From DATJLY01 sp963729295 (GTDB taxonomy: Bacteria > Pseudomonadota > Alphaproteobacteria > ATCC43930 > CGMCC-115725), in the NCBI GenBank assembly GCA_963729295.1, contig CAVSNJ010000001.1, positions 310,001 to 374,000 of the forward strand: a stretch of DNA of 64,000 nucleotides. Reading direction: 5' to 3'. Shown piece by piece: positions 54,455 through 63,428 of the stretch; position 1 is the stretch's first letter; each line of letters begins with the position of its first letter. The notes below the pieces were generated by a model. The model had not been told where the DNA came from and did not search any database. It saw nothing but the letters and a program-made list of their open reading frames with translations. The translations under genes and the position numbers were made by a program.

Positions 54455-55399
54455 ATGCCGCTGAGCGAAGCCGCGCGAGGGGTCTACATTATCTCGGCCA
54501 CTCCTTTCGCCGATGACGGCGCGATCGACTGGGCGAGCGTCGACAGCCTGATCGAGTTCTATATTCGCCACGGCGTCGACGGCATCACCATCCTCGGCAT
54601 GATGGGCGAGGCCCAAAAACTCAGCGATTCCGAAGCCGTCGAAGTGACCCGGTATTTCCTGCGGCAAACGAACGGCCGGGTCCCGGTGGTGGTCGGCATC
54701 AGCAATGCCGGTACCAACAATCTCGTCAAGCTCGGCAAGGCGGCCATGGACGCGGGCGCAGCGGGCGTGATGGTCGCGCCGCTGCCTGGCCTCAAGAACG
54801 AAACGCAGATCGTCGATTACTTCGGCCAAATCATCGGCGCCCTCGGACCATCGGTGCCGGTGGTCTATCAGGACTACCCGCAGTCCACCGCCGTCAATAT
54901 TTCGGTCAATTGCCTCTATCGGCTGATCGACGCGCACGCGAACCTCGTCATGCTGAAGCACGAGGATTACCCGGGATTGCGCAAGCTGTCGCAAGTCCGC
55001 GCTGCGGCGAGCAAGGGATCGCACCGGCGCATCAGCATCTTTGTCGGCAATGGCGGGCTTCACCTGCCGCAGGAACTGAGGCGAGGCGCCGATGGCGCGA
55101 TGACCGGGTTCGCCTTCCCGGAGATGCTGGTCGGCGTCTGCCGGCTTTTTGCCGCCGGGAAACCCAACGAGGCCGAGGATCTTTTCGACGCGTATCTGCC
55201 GCTGGTGCGGCACGAAGTGCAACCAGGCATCGGTCTTGCCATCCGCAAGGAAGTGCTGCGCCGGCGCGGCGCGATCAAATCGGCGGCCGTTCGCTTGCCC
55301 GGACCGAAACTCGACGCCGACGATGTGCGAGAGCTCGATGCTCTCCTGGAACGGCTGCAGGAACGATTGAGCGTCGAGAACCGCCACGCGGCGGAATGA
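54455..55399 (+). CDS. DHDPS/N-acetylneuraminate-lyase family aldolase
   Basis: 314 residues from ATG 54455, preceded by GAGGAGGT; the longer frame to 54332 crosses the operator. TIM barrel: ITILGMMGEAQKLSDSE in place of the GTTGE motif, VVYQDYPQ with the catalytic Tyr, and VMLKHEDYPG carrying the Schiff-base Lys. The changed GTTGE motif (GMMGE) argues against true dihydrodipicolinate synthase. More likely a catabolic lyase or hydratase acting on a keto acid. Thirty bases before the hydantoinase in one operon. Confidence 0.85.
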   Translation: MPLSEAARGVYIISATPFADDGAIDWASVDSLIEFYIRHGVDGITILGMMGEAQKLSDSEAVEVTRYFLRQTNGRVPVVVGISNAGTNNLVKLGKAAMDAGAAGVMVAPLPGLKNETQIVDYFGQIIGALGPSVPVVYQDYPQSTAVNISVNCLYRLIDAHANLVMLKHEDYPGLRKLSQVRAAASKGSHRRISIFVGNGGLHLPQELRRGADGAMTGFAFPEMLVGVCRLFAAGKPNEAEDLFDAYLPLVRHEVQPGIGLAIRKEVLRRRGAIKSAAVRLPGPKLDADDVRELDALLERLQERLSVENRHAAE

Positions 55400-55429
55400 G
55401 CTTCAACTGACCGCAGCAGGACCGACGAG

Positions 55430-56923
55430 ATGGCTTCATTCGATTTGGTGATTCGCAACGCGAAGGTCGCGACCGCGGCCGATCTCTTCGACGCCGATAT
55501 CGGCATCACGGGCGGGCGGATAGAAGCGCTGGGCGCCAAGCTTGACGCGGGCCGGCGCGAGATCGACGCGGAGGGGCGCATCGTGACGCCCGGCGGCATC
55601 GACAGCCACTGTCACATCGAGCAGAAATCGTCCGCGGGCGTCATGACCGCCGACGATTTCTTCACCGGCACGCGCTCGGCGGCCTGCGGCGGGACGACGA
55701 CCGTTCTTCCCTTCGCGGCGCAGCTTCGCGGCATGTCGATGCGGCAGGTCGTGAAGGACTATCACGCGTGCGCCGAGCCTAAGGCCACCGTCGATTATGC
55801 CTTTCACCTCATTCTGAGCGATCCGACCGACCAGGTCCTCGGCCAGGAGCTGCCCGCGCTCATCAAGGACGGCTACACCTCGTTCAAGATTTACATGACC
55901 TATGACGCGCTGAAACTAGACGACCGCCAGATCCTCAACGTGCTCGCGGTGGCGCGGAGCGAAGGCGCGCTCGTGATGGTGCATGCCGAAAATCACGACA
56001 TCATCGGCTGGCTCAGCGAACGCCTGATCGGCAGTGGCCATCGCGCCCCGATGTTTCATGCCATGGCGCATGTCAAGACGGCCGAGCGCGAAGCGACGCA
56101 TCGTGCGATCTCGCTTGCCGAACTAGTCGATGTGCCGATGCTGATCGTCCACGTCTCGGCGGGCGAGGCGATCGAGCAGATCCGTTGGGCGCAGGCGCGC
56201 GGCCTGAAGATCTTCGGCGAAACCTGCCCGCAATATCTTTTCCTGACCGAGGACGATCTCGACCAGCCGGGCTTCGACGGCGCGAAATACATGTGCAGCC
56301 CGCCGCCGCGCGATGCGGCCAATCAGGACCTCGTCTGGCGCGGGCTGACCAACGGCGCGTTCCAGGTATTTTCGTCCGATCACGCGGGTTATCGCTTTGC
56401 CGATCCCGAAGGCAAGATGAAGCACGGGGCGCATGCACACTTCAAACAAGTCCCGAACGGCGTGCCGGGCATCGAACTGCGTCTGCCGCTTCTCTTTTCG
56501 GAAGGGATCGGCAAGGGCCGCATCGATCTCGCGAATTTCGTCGCGCTCACCGCGACGAATGCCGCGAAACTTTATGGTCTCTACCCGCGCAAAGGTACGA
56601 TCGCCATCGGCAGCGATGCCGACCTCGTGATCTGGGACGCGGAGAAGGAGATCACCATCGCCCAGGCGCGCCTGCACGACGCGATGGATTACACGCCCTA
56701 TGAAGGGAAGAAGATCACGGGCTGGCCGATGACCACGTTTCTGCGCGGCGAGCCGGTTTGGGAGAATGGCGAATTCGTCGGCGGCGCCGGCAAGGGCCGG
56801 TTCCTGCGATGTGATATCTCGCCCTACGCGCGTCCCTTGGGCCGCGCGGTGACGCGCTTCGATCCCATCTCCGGGAATGTCGCAGCGAAAAGCTCTGAGG
56901 GCGGGATGATCCGGTCCACGTGA
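55430..56923 (+). CDS. Dihydropyrimidinase/D-hydantoinase
   Basis: 497 residues. Complete binuclear metal site: VTPGGIDSHCHIE (HxH), carboxylated Lys in SFKIYMTYD, His in VMVHAEN and IVHVSAGEA, Asp in FSSDHAGYRF. GETCPQYLFLTEDDL and PPPRDAANQD are classical hydantoinase/dihydropyrimidinase motifs. It opens cyclic imides (dihydropyrimidines, 5-substituted hydantoins) to N-carbamoyl amino acids. With the carbamoylase at 41293 and the racemase at 48692 it completes a hydantoin-to-amino-acid route. Confidence 0.94.
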   Translation: MASFDLVIRNAKVATAADLFDADIGITGGRIEALGAKLDAGRREIDAEGRIVTPGGIDSHCHIEQKSSAGVMTADDFFTGTRSAACGGTTTVLPFAAQLRGMSMRQVVKDYHACAEPKATVDYAFHLILSDPTDQVLGQELPALIKDGYTSFKIYMTYDALKLDDRQILNVLAVARSEGALVMVHAENHDIIGWLSERLIGSGHRAPMFHAMAHVKTAEREATHRAISLAELVDVPMLIVHVSAGEAIEQIRWAQARGLKIFGETCPQYLFLTEDDLDQPGFDGAKYMCSPPPRDAANQDLVWRGLTNGAFQVFSSDHAGYRFADPEGKMKHGAHAHFKQVPNGVPGIELRLPLLFSEGIGKGRIDLANFVALTATNAAKLYGLYPRKGTIAIGSDADLVIWDAEKEITIAQARLHDAMDYTPYEGKKITGWPMTTFLRGEPVWENGEFVGGAGKGRFLRCDISPYARPLGRAVTRFDPISGNVAAKSSEGGMIRST

Positions 56924-57346
56924 TCAACCGTTGTGACTACCGAAAATTAGCTCCGGACATAATGATGATGGAGGCCGCAGAGTATCGAGATCCCTCGCCG
57001 ATCGTCATTGGCGACGGCACGCCGCTCCCGTTCGACGATACCTACGGCTACGAGCCGACCGCGCTCGTGGCGCCGCGAATGTCAGTTCCTGGGGGGAGGA
57101 ATGACATCGCCGCCGGCCATCACAGGTCAGTGTTCCGCAAGCGCCAAGATCCGGCTTCGCGTCGCCGTCATCGGGCTCGCGCGAGCCCTTGTGTTGCTGG
57201 CCGCTCGTTGTCGCCGTTTAGCTTGCTCGTGTTCTTTCTGTGAGGCGCCAAGTAATTGCCAGGGCAATCTTATTCACGTTGTCGTTGAATTGTGAGAGTC
57301 CGGCGGATCGTCGATGTCGATATCTATGCGCTCGTGATCCTGCCAA
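56924..57346. other. 423-bp interval with a transposase end fragment
   Basis: No intact gene is recognisable. A transposase C-terminal fragment lies at 56947-56988. A plus-strand open frame from 56920 includes RDPSPIVIGDGTPLPFDDTY and YGYEPTALVAPRM, which looks protein-like but matches no family I know, and it runs into junk. The histidine kinase gene ends at 57347 from the other side. Confidence 0.55.
56947..56988 (-). pseudogene. Transposase C-terminal remnant, IS481-like family
   Basis: Minus-strand codons read SILCGLHHHYVRS then stop, matching the LGGLHHQYVRI ending at 62429. The following 15 bases (TACCGAAAATYAG on the plus strand) are also shared, so the fragment includes sequence next to the element end. 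Only about 14 codons survive. Confidence 0.65.
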
Positions 57347-60109
57347 TCATCGCTTGGCGTGATAATGCATCACCATGGGCGCGATGTTGGCGACCGAACC
57401 GATCGCGCGGAGCGCAGTATCGGCGTCCTCGATGGTTTCAAACTCTTTCGTCCGCAAGATGAACCAAACGCGACCATCGTGATTGAAACTGCGTGACACC
57501 GAGACGGTAATGCCCTTAGAGGTCAACGTATCCGCCAACCGCAGTGCCGAAGATTCGTCGAGGAATGAGCCGACTTGGACCACGTAACGCTCGCTCGCTT
57601 CGCCAATGCCTGAGGACGTCGTAACTCCTTCAAGCACGCTGCGCTGTGGCCCTTCGCCTCCGGACGCCACGCCTGTGAACTCGCTCGTCGTCACCATCGC
57701 GGCAGAGCCGCTAGCGGGCGCCGATCGAGCTGCCAAAAAAGCGGCAATCTGCTGGGATCGATCGTTTGCGGCAGTCCCTGCGTCGAGTACACGCGTCGTT
57801 TGTTGCGAATTATCGTCGCCGACGATCGGCTTCCTCACGCTGCTTGCGCTCGACGCGCTGCCCTCTTGATCCTTGGTTGGTAGGTGCAGTGCCAAGAAGG
57901 CGGCAATCTGCTGATCTTCCGTCTCGGTCCCGCCGACATTCGAGCTGGTCGAGCTCGTGGGTTGTGCCGGGGGCGCTGCCTTAGGTCCGCTTGGGTATGT
58001 CACGATGGTTTCAGCGGCCTGGGCCGGCGACTGCGCGACAATCGAAGTCATCTCCGGCACCGATTTTTGCGCCTCGTCCGGCCCGCTCGTCGTTGGCAAC
58101 GACGCAAGCCGACGGTTCGCGTCGCCGCCGTCGGTGTTGTCCGGTGGACGCGTTTGCACGGAAGCCAGACCTCGCTCGGGTACCGTTACAGCGCTCGGCG
58201 GCGCCAACGGCGATACAGTCGGTGCTGTAATACCAACATGTGGCGCGACGAAATGATCTGTCGAATGGCCGCCGTCGCTCAACATGACGTTCGAGCGTGT
58301 CGTTTGGTGCGTCACGAGCGCTGCCCAACCCGCGGCGAAGACGAGGGGAACCGCCGCGGCAACTGCCAGCAGAGTTCGAATGCGTGAGGGGCGCAGCGCG
58401 CTGTAAGCCGCCAACCGAGGAAAAACGGATCCTGCGGGCGACATCGAACCTACGTCGGAATTCGTGGCGAGCGACTGCTCGTTGGTGTCCGCCGCCTTCG
58501 CTTTTGGAAGCGGCTTTCTTCCCGCGGCGGCAAAGGTGGTCCGCACCAACAGACCGTTCGGCGAACGATTTTGCGCTGTGATAGTGCCGCCCAATGCCTC
58601 GATATTGCGTTTTGCGATCCACAACCCGACACCAAAATGCGACGTGTCTTCCGCCGCATCCGGACCGCTCGGACGATACGAGAAGTAGCGTTCAAAGATG
58701 CGTTCGATGTGGTTCTCTGGAACCCCCGGACCCGAATCGCTGATCAACAGCTCAGCGATCTCTCCGCGGACCGCCAACGCAACCTCGATGCTTGTGCCGC
58801 GCGGCGAGAACGAGACGGCGTTATCAAACAGGTTCTCGAGGACCGTTTCGACCATTTCCTCGTGCGCGTGTACCACCACATTCGTTTGCAGGCGCCGCTT
58901 CAAATCGATGCCGTGCTGCATCAAGATATTCGAATACGCGTCGAGGAGCCGGCCGATCAGGCTCGACAGGTCGAGGTTGGTGCGCGGCACGTCCATGAGT
59001 AGCGCGGCAGCCTCGTCGAGGCTGCGTGCCGAAGCGACGAGGCCGTCGAGCTTGTCCAGCGAATTTTCGATGAAACCGAGGGCGCGGATACTGCGCTGAT
59101 TCTCGGGGATGATGCCGCGCCGCAGCGGCTCCAGCGATTGCCGGATGACGGCGATCGGCGTTTTGAACGCATGGGCGTTGTCCTCCGCCGAGCGTCGGAG
59201 GTTATGTGCCGAAGAGGCAAGCACCTCGACCATGTGATCAAATTCCGCCGCGACTTCGGCGAGATCAGGCACGTCGTTGTGGTCGGCAAACCTTACGTCG
59301 GCCCCGCGCTCGCCGATAGCACGAGCGCGCTCAACGAATCGCCTGAGGGCACGACGGATGCTCCAGAAGGTGGTGAACGTAACGGCGATCATCGCAAGAT
59401 AGATTGCCGCTGCAACGCGTACGTCCTCGCTTTGCCAATAGGGCTGCCCGATGTTCAGACCCGGAACCGATCCCGCAGAAAGTGTGGTCACGACGACCCA
59501 GCAGCCGCTGGGCGTGGGCAACGGCGTCACCGAGGTCACTATCTCGTCATCGCGCTCCGGAACGCGATAGTGCAGCCCCAGAGGCTCGTCTCCCTCGCAA
59601 CTCGATGACAGTCTGTCCAGCACGCCCGCTTTGGAAAGCGCGGCGCGTTCGGTCTCGAGTTGGTAACTGGGCACCGGAGGCCAGGAGGCGATATAGAAAA
59701 ACCCCGACCCTTTGGATGGCTCAAACAGCAGCTTCAGGCTTCCGACATCGCTGGAGAACCGTGCGAGCTCATGATTGAGCTGCGGCAAAGCCGCCATTTC
59801 GCCGGATTTGAGCAGCGGCGCAAGAGCCTGTGCGGCGAGGTGGCCCTGCTCGCGCACATCCCGCAGAAGCAATGCGTCTTGGATTTCGTCGGCGCGACGC
59901 AATCGCCCGTACGCAATCACCGGGATTATCAGAATGAGGATGCCCAGCAATCGTAGCTTTGCCGACAATGACGGACGGTATCGCCAACTCCATCGTGGTC
60001 CGCGCGAGCGGTCTGGCGTTTCTCGCCGTGAGTCATCCGGCCTCGACGCCAATGCCGACGGGTGCGAGATCGTGACGTCGAAGCGTCGCGAGGAAGAGCC
60101 ACGAGGCAT
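57347..60109 (-). CDS. Sensor histidine kinase with third TM and C-terminal SPOR domain
   Basis: 920 residues, about twice a normal sensor kinase. TM1 about 52-68 and TM2 about 232-252 flank a periplasmic domain. HAMP-like region to 300. H-box NAHAFKTPIAVI with His313. N-box ENLFDNAVSFSP. G-boxes DSGPGV and HFGVGLWIAK; the kinase core ends near 530. Then comes an unusual extension: a hydrophobic segment about 578-599 (a likely third TM), a 240-residue low-complexity Ser/Thr/Pro linker with two repeated QQIAAFLA segments, and a SPOR domain from about 838 (RYVVQVGSFLDESSALRLAD). SPOR domains bind denuded septal peptidoglycan. The extension would place it in the periplasm. No response regulator gene is adjacent. 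Confidence 0.87.
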   Translation of the reverse strand: MPRGSSSRRFDVTISHPSALASRPDDSRRETPDRSRGPRWSWRYRPSLSAKLRLLGILILIIPVIAYGRLRRADEIQDALLLRDVREQGHLAAQALAPLLKSGEMAALPQLNHELARFSSDVGSLKLLFEPSKGSGFFYIASWPPVPSYQLETERAALSKAGVLDRLSSSCEGDEPLGLHYRVPERDDEIVTSVTPLPTPSGCWVVVTTLSAGSVPGLNIGQPYWQSEDVRVAAAIYLAMIAVTFTTFWSIRRALRRFVERARAIGERGADVRFADHNDVPDLAEVAAEFDHMVEVLASSAHNLRRSAEDNAHAFKTPIAVIRQSLEPLRRGIIPENQRSIRALGFIENSLDKLDGLVASARSLDEAAALLMDVPRTNLDLSSLIGRLLDAYSNILMQHGIDLKRRLQTNVVVHAHEEMVETVLENLFDNAVSFSPRGTSIEVALAVRGEIAELLISDSGPGVPENHIERIFERYFSYRPSGPDAAEDTSHFGVGLWIAKRNIEALGGTITAQNRSPNGLLVRTTFAAAGRKPLPKAKAADTNEQSLATNSDVGSMSPAGSVFPRLAAYSALRPSRIRTLLAVAAAVPLVFAAGWAALVTHQTTRSNVMLSDGGHSTDHFVAPHVGITAPTVSPLAPPSAVTVPERGLASVQTRPPDNTDGGDANRRLASLPTTSGPDEAQKSVPEMTSIVAQSPAQAAETIVTYPSGPKAAPPAQPTSSTSSNVGGTETEDQQIAAFLALHLPTKDQEGSASSASSVRKPIVGDDNSQQTTRVLDAGTAANDRSQQIAAFLAARSAPASGSAAMVTTSEFTGVASGGEGPQRSVLEGVTTSSGIGEASERYVVQVGSFLDESSALRLADTLTSKGITVSVSRSFNHDGRVWFILRTKEFETIEDADTALRAIGSVANIAPMVMHYHAKR

Positions 60110-60541
60110 GCTTCGACCCCTACACCTCCGTCAGAGCCGATCAGGCGCACGCTGCCCACCACGGAACCGGTGCTCGGGCGAGCCAGAATGACAGGAGCGG
60201 AAATCGATTCGCCCCGATCGACCCGCGCCCTCGCAAGGATGACCGCCGAAGCACGTTCCTTCGCGCCGAAGGTCGTTAGAAAAGGTCACGCCTGCACAAT
60301 TAGAGGTTACAGCGTGCGGCTAGTCGCCCCTGTGTCAAAATTCGGTTGAGGTGAGGGCGAATTTATTGACGCAAAAGGGCTCGGTCTCCCCTTCAATGTT
60401 CGACGTCACCGGGTTTCTCCGGCGACGCTGCGGGTGTTCAGAGCCGATGCGATGGCGAAATGGCGAGCCGCAACGCTTGCAGTGTGAGCAGCGGATTCGC
60501 TTGGCCGAGCTGAGCCACCGGCGGATTTACGTGACAGGACC
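60110..60541. other. 432-bp interval with dispersed repeat copy 2
   Basis: Upstream region of the histidine kinase gene. No gene seen. The right end (60459-60541) is copy 2 of the dispersed 84-bp repeat and abuts the stop codon of the next minus-strand gene. Confidence 0.55.
60459..60541. repeat. 84-bp dispersed repeat, copy 2
   Basis: Counterpart of 33638-33721. Both copies end at GTGACAGGACC, and in both the gene on the far side terminates right at that border (a truncated ABC_sub_bind gene there, the gene of unknown function at 60542 here). Confidence 0.65.
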
Positions 60542-61003
60542 CTACGACAAGCTGACGAGTTTTTTTGCCGCGGAGTGCGCATCTTTGCAGATGGTGCGAA
60601 GAGCGGACTCCTCTGCCGCTCTGGTGAGTACGGCATCAGCGGCTCGGTACTCGATCACTTCTTCGAGGGTTTCTCGCAAAGTGTCTGCCGATGTGGTTTG
60701 GTTTTGCAGTAGGCCGATAAAGCTATTGGCCGTTGAAAGGGTAGCCTCACTCAGTAGGGCTTTCGCTCGAGCGAAGGTCATTTTCTCCTCCATTGAGGAC
60801 GCGACCCGTGCACCATCGACAGGCTGCAGCCCCTTGTCGGCCATGATCACAACTTGGTTCTCATTCGGCTGCGATTTATCTTCGTGCGTCTCCCCGCTAT
60901 CGGCGCGAGAGAGCACCGGGCCCTTGTTTTGGAACATTGGGCCGAGCTTGGTCATTGCTTCCTCGGTGAGGTTTTTTATCGCTTCCTCAGTAAAGTTCAT
61001 CAT
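60542..61003 (-). CDS. Protein of unknown function
   Basis: 153 residues from ATG 61003; a GTG at 61015 is also in frame. Acidic, helical, no signal peptide or membrane segment. It begins MMNFTEEAIKNLTEEAMTKL and contains FARAKALLSEATLSTANSFI and LRETLEEVIEYRAADAVLTR, consistent with a long helical bundle. I do not recognise the family. The GC content is lower and codon use less biased than in neighbours, and a dispersed repeat abuts its 3' end, so it may be of foreign origin. Confidence 0.6.
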   Translation of the reverse strand: MMNFTEEAIKNLTEEAMTKLGPMFQNKGPVLSRADSGETHEDKSQPNENQVVIMADKGLQPVDGARVASSMEEKMTFARAKALLSEATLSTANSFIGLLQNQTTSADTLRETLEEVIEYRAADAVLTRAAEESALRTICKDAHSAAKKLVSLS

Positions 61004-61565
61004 CGCACTTCCCACGTAATGATTGGGGCGAACGCTATCGCAATCGCTTCACCTGGGTCAGGGGCAAATTTGCGGCGGGACGCCCGCGTAGGCGATTGCT
61101 GGTGATTGGCGGCGCGCATTATTCATTTCGGGCATCATAAGCAGGGTATCAGCGGGCGGCCGCGGCTAAGCGCTGCTCCCACCCTCTCCGCACGGACGGC
61201 GATGAGGGCCATGCATCACTCGCTACAGCACGAACACAGTTCGTCGCATACACGGTTGGATGGTGTGGAAGCACTTGAACGTGCCCGCCGCGCTGAGGTG
61301 AAGGCGAGGCATTTCGTTAGTGTCGATCACGGACGGATCACGGCAAAAGCGTTCGCCTGCGGCTGATGCGTTCGCGTGAGACGGTGTTGCGGCCGATCGC
61401 GCGGAACAGCGTATTAGCATTTGGGATGATCGTGCGGCGATCGAACTCGGTGGGACACGTCTTGCCAAGTTTGGAGTTCGAGACACCAGTTATGACTGCG
61501 CCCAGGTAGCAATCTAGTGTCCGGGGCAGACGGCTTTGGCCATGTCTGCGGGGAGGCGACAGATC
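61004..61565. other. 562-bp interval without a recognisable gene
   Basis: Short open frames on both strands have no domain similarity that I recognise. One plus-strand frame (61106-61366) is His/Arg-rich and probably not coding. Contains the promoter side of two divergent genes. Possibly eroded mobile DNA. Confidence 0.45.
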
Positions 61566-62393
61566 ATGCCAATCAAAACGATCCAGCATCCCACCTCGAA
61601 GGGCACCTTCAAGCTGGGACGAAAGCGGCCCGTAGCGCGCGGCCCGCGGTTCAGCCTGCGCAATTACCTGACGCGCGGTATCCCGTCTCCGCCGGCGACA
61701 ATCAGCTATGCACACGCCGCATCGACGGCGCTCTCCAACATTTACGAAAACGACAAGCTTGGTGATTGCGTCATCGCCGGGATCGGGCATGTCGTCGGCG
61801 TGCTGACCGGCAACGCGGGAAAGCCCTTCATCTACACGAATCAGCAGATCATCAAGCTCTACGAAGAGATCGGAGGATATGTCCCTGGCGAACCATCCAC
61901 CGATCAGGGATGCGATGAGGTGACGGCGCTGAATTACTGGGAAAATAAGGGCGCTCCCGTAGGCGCGCATAAGATCGCCGGTTGGTTGGCGGTGAATGCG
62001 GCCGACCCAACGGAATACCGAACGGCGCTGTGGCTGTTCGAGAACCTGTATTTCGGGTTGGAACTGCCCGATGCATGGGTCAATCCGATGCCCGATGGTC
62101 CAGGCTTCACCTGGAACGTCGCCGGGAACCCAGATCCAAATAACGGCCATTGTGTCGTCGGGGTGGGATACACGGCGCAAGGCGTCACCATCGACACCTG
62201 GGGAATGCTCGGACTCATGACTGATGCCGCCGTCGCCAAGTACGCGGCGCTGAATGCAAACGGTGATCTTTACACCGTGGTGAGCCAGGACGGGATCAAT
62301 AAGGCCGCGCAAAAGGCTCCAAGCGGCTTCGATTGGAGCCAGTTGGTCGCGGATTTCGACTCGATGGGCGGCAGCGTTTCACTGCCCGCGTAG
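61566..62393 (+). CDS. Papain-like-fold protein of unknown role
   Basis: 275 residues from ATG 61566 (GGGAGG at about 61551); an earlier in-frame start at 61536 lacks a ribosome binding site. Cys68 in ENDKLGDCVIAGIGH, His195 in PNNGHCVVGVGY, and IDTWG about 15 residues later have the order and spacing of a papain/C1-C39-like site (Cys, His, then Asp/Asn-Trp). No signal peptide is visible. The N-terminus is basic (KLGRKRPVARGPRF). It may be a peptidase or an inactive relative. No neighbour gives a clue to substrate. Confidence 0.65.
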   Translation: MPIKTIQHPTSKGTFKLGRKRPVARGPRFSLRNYLTRGIPSPPATISYAHAASTALSNIYENDKLGDCVIAGIGHVVGVLTGNAGKPFIYTNQQIIKLYEEIGGYVPGEPSTDQGCDEVTALNYWENKGAPVGAHKIAGWLAVNAADPTEYRTALWLFENLYFGLELPDAWVNPMPDGPGFTWNVAGNPDPNNGHCVVGVGYTAQGVTIDTWGMLGLMTDAAVAKYAALNANGDLYTVVSQDGINKAAQKAPSGFDWSQLVADFDSMGGSVSLPA

Positions 62394-62428
62394 ATCGTGC
62401 GGTAAAGTTCGGGTGTGCGTACCGAAAA

Positions 62429-62557
62429 TCAGATCCGAACATATTGGTGATGGAGGCCGCCGAGCATTGGAATTGCTGCGATGCGGCCGGTGCGATTAGC
62501 GGGGCGATGGATCGGCGCATCCCTGTCCAAGGAGAGGTGAGTTCGCACGCGGTTGTA
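62429..62557 (-). pseudogene. Transposase C-terminal fragment, IS481-like family
   Basis: Minus-strand codons read YNRVRTHLSLDRDAPIHRP, then IPMLGGLHHQYVRI and stop. This is the end of the same transposase family whose catalytic start is at 14968-15106. The DDE core is absent. Bases after the stop are shared with the remnant at 56947. Confidence 0.75.
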
Positions 62558-62785
62558 TCGGGATAGGCCGAATTTGCATCGTGCCGTGGAACCTGCGTCG
62601 GCATGCAGTGAGGCCCCGCTCGATGAGAAACACTCACGCCTGCCCCTGGATGTCCGTTCATGGCACATATCGGCAATGGCACGACCATCGAAGTCCGTCC
62701 GCTGAGTAGCTTCCGAACCTGCCGCCCCTGCTCGGTTGCCCGTAAGGTGGCTGTCGACCGGATTGCGGTCGAGCGGAGCAGCAAG

Positions 62786-62863
62786 ATGAACATCTTCACC
62801 ATCATCGGCGTCATCGTCGTCGTCTTATTTGTCGTCAGTTATTTCGGGCTGCACATGCATTGA
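62786..62863 (+). CDS. 25-residue single-span membrane protein
   Basis: MNIFTIIGVIVVVLFVVSYF followed by GLHMH: one hydrophobic helix with almost no soluble part. GGAGCAG lies upstream of ATG 62786. Small proteins of this form occur in rhizobial genomes without known function. A real but unproven gene. Confidence 0.5.
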   Translation: MNIFTIIGVIVVVLFVVSYFGLHMH

Positions 62864-63042
62864 TAGGCCTGTTGGTCCGCGACGCTGAATAAGTACATTC
62901 CGAGTCTATGCGGTCGTGTGGCGTACGACCAACATGGCGGTGATCAACTTCCCCAAGATTGATCCCACAACCTGCGCTCGGTGCTGCCGTTCCTCCGAGC
63001 GGTGGGGCATTTCTTAACCCACGTATCGGCTAGGAGACTCCG

Positions 63043-63381
63043 ATGAGAAGGTCATTGTTTTCGATCGTCACGGCATCCGTGTTTTTGGTGGGGATCGGGC
63101 TTGCCTCGGCCCAGACGACAACCACAAACACCACGACCTGGACGACGGATCAAGGAAGCGCGATCCGTGAGTACTCGACGAGCAAGCATTACAGCTCGTT
63201 CAGCGATCCCAGCCTCAATCCAAACGTCGGCACGGTGCTGCCGAGTACCGTCACGGTGTACCCGCTGCCCGAGACGATGAACGTCCCCGATGCCGACCAC
63301 TACAGCTACAGCATCATCAACAACAACCCGGTCGTCGTCAATCGCACCACCCGGACCGTGGTCCACAGCTGGGGGCAATAG
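63043..63381 (+). CDS. Exported DUF1236-family protein
   Basis: 112 residues. Signal peptide of about 23 residues ending LASAQ, then a Thr-rich stretch and the DUF1236-like core: IREYSTSKHYSSFSDPSLNP, VTVYPLPETMNVPDADHYSY, NNNPVVVNRTTRTVVHSWGQ. The family is abundant in Bradyrhizobium-like bacteria, periplasmic, function unknown. A GGAG-containing site (CTAGGAGACTCC) precedes ATG 63043. Confidence 0.85.
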   Translation: MRRSLFSIVTASVFLVGIGLASAQTTTTNTTTWTTDQGSAIREYSTSKHYSSFSDPSLNPNVGTVLPSTVTVYPLPETMNVPDADHYSYSIINNNPVVVNRTTRTVVHSWGQ

Positions 63382-63428
63382 CCGGTCGATCCGGAATTGA
63401 TTGGCACCCGTGTTTGTAAATCGTACCG

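Larger units (their letters stand above)
62394..63042. other. 649-bp interval with transposase remnant and a tiny gene
   Basis: Holds the transposase C-terminal fragment at 62429-62557 and the small membrane-protein gene at 62786-62863. The rest (62558-62785 and 62864-63042) shows no gene. Confidence 0.55.

Noticed and set aside
56920..57243. 107-codon plus-strand frame after the hydantoinase
   Set aside because: Its first part is the antisense of a transposase remnant, and the rest matches no family and ends in junk.
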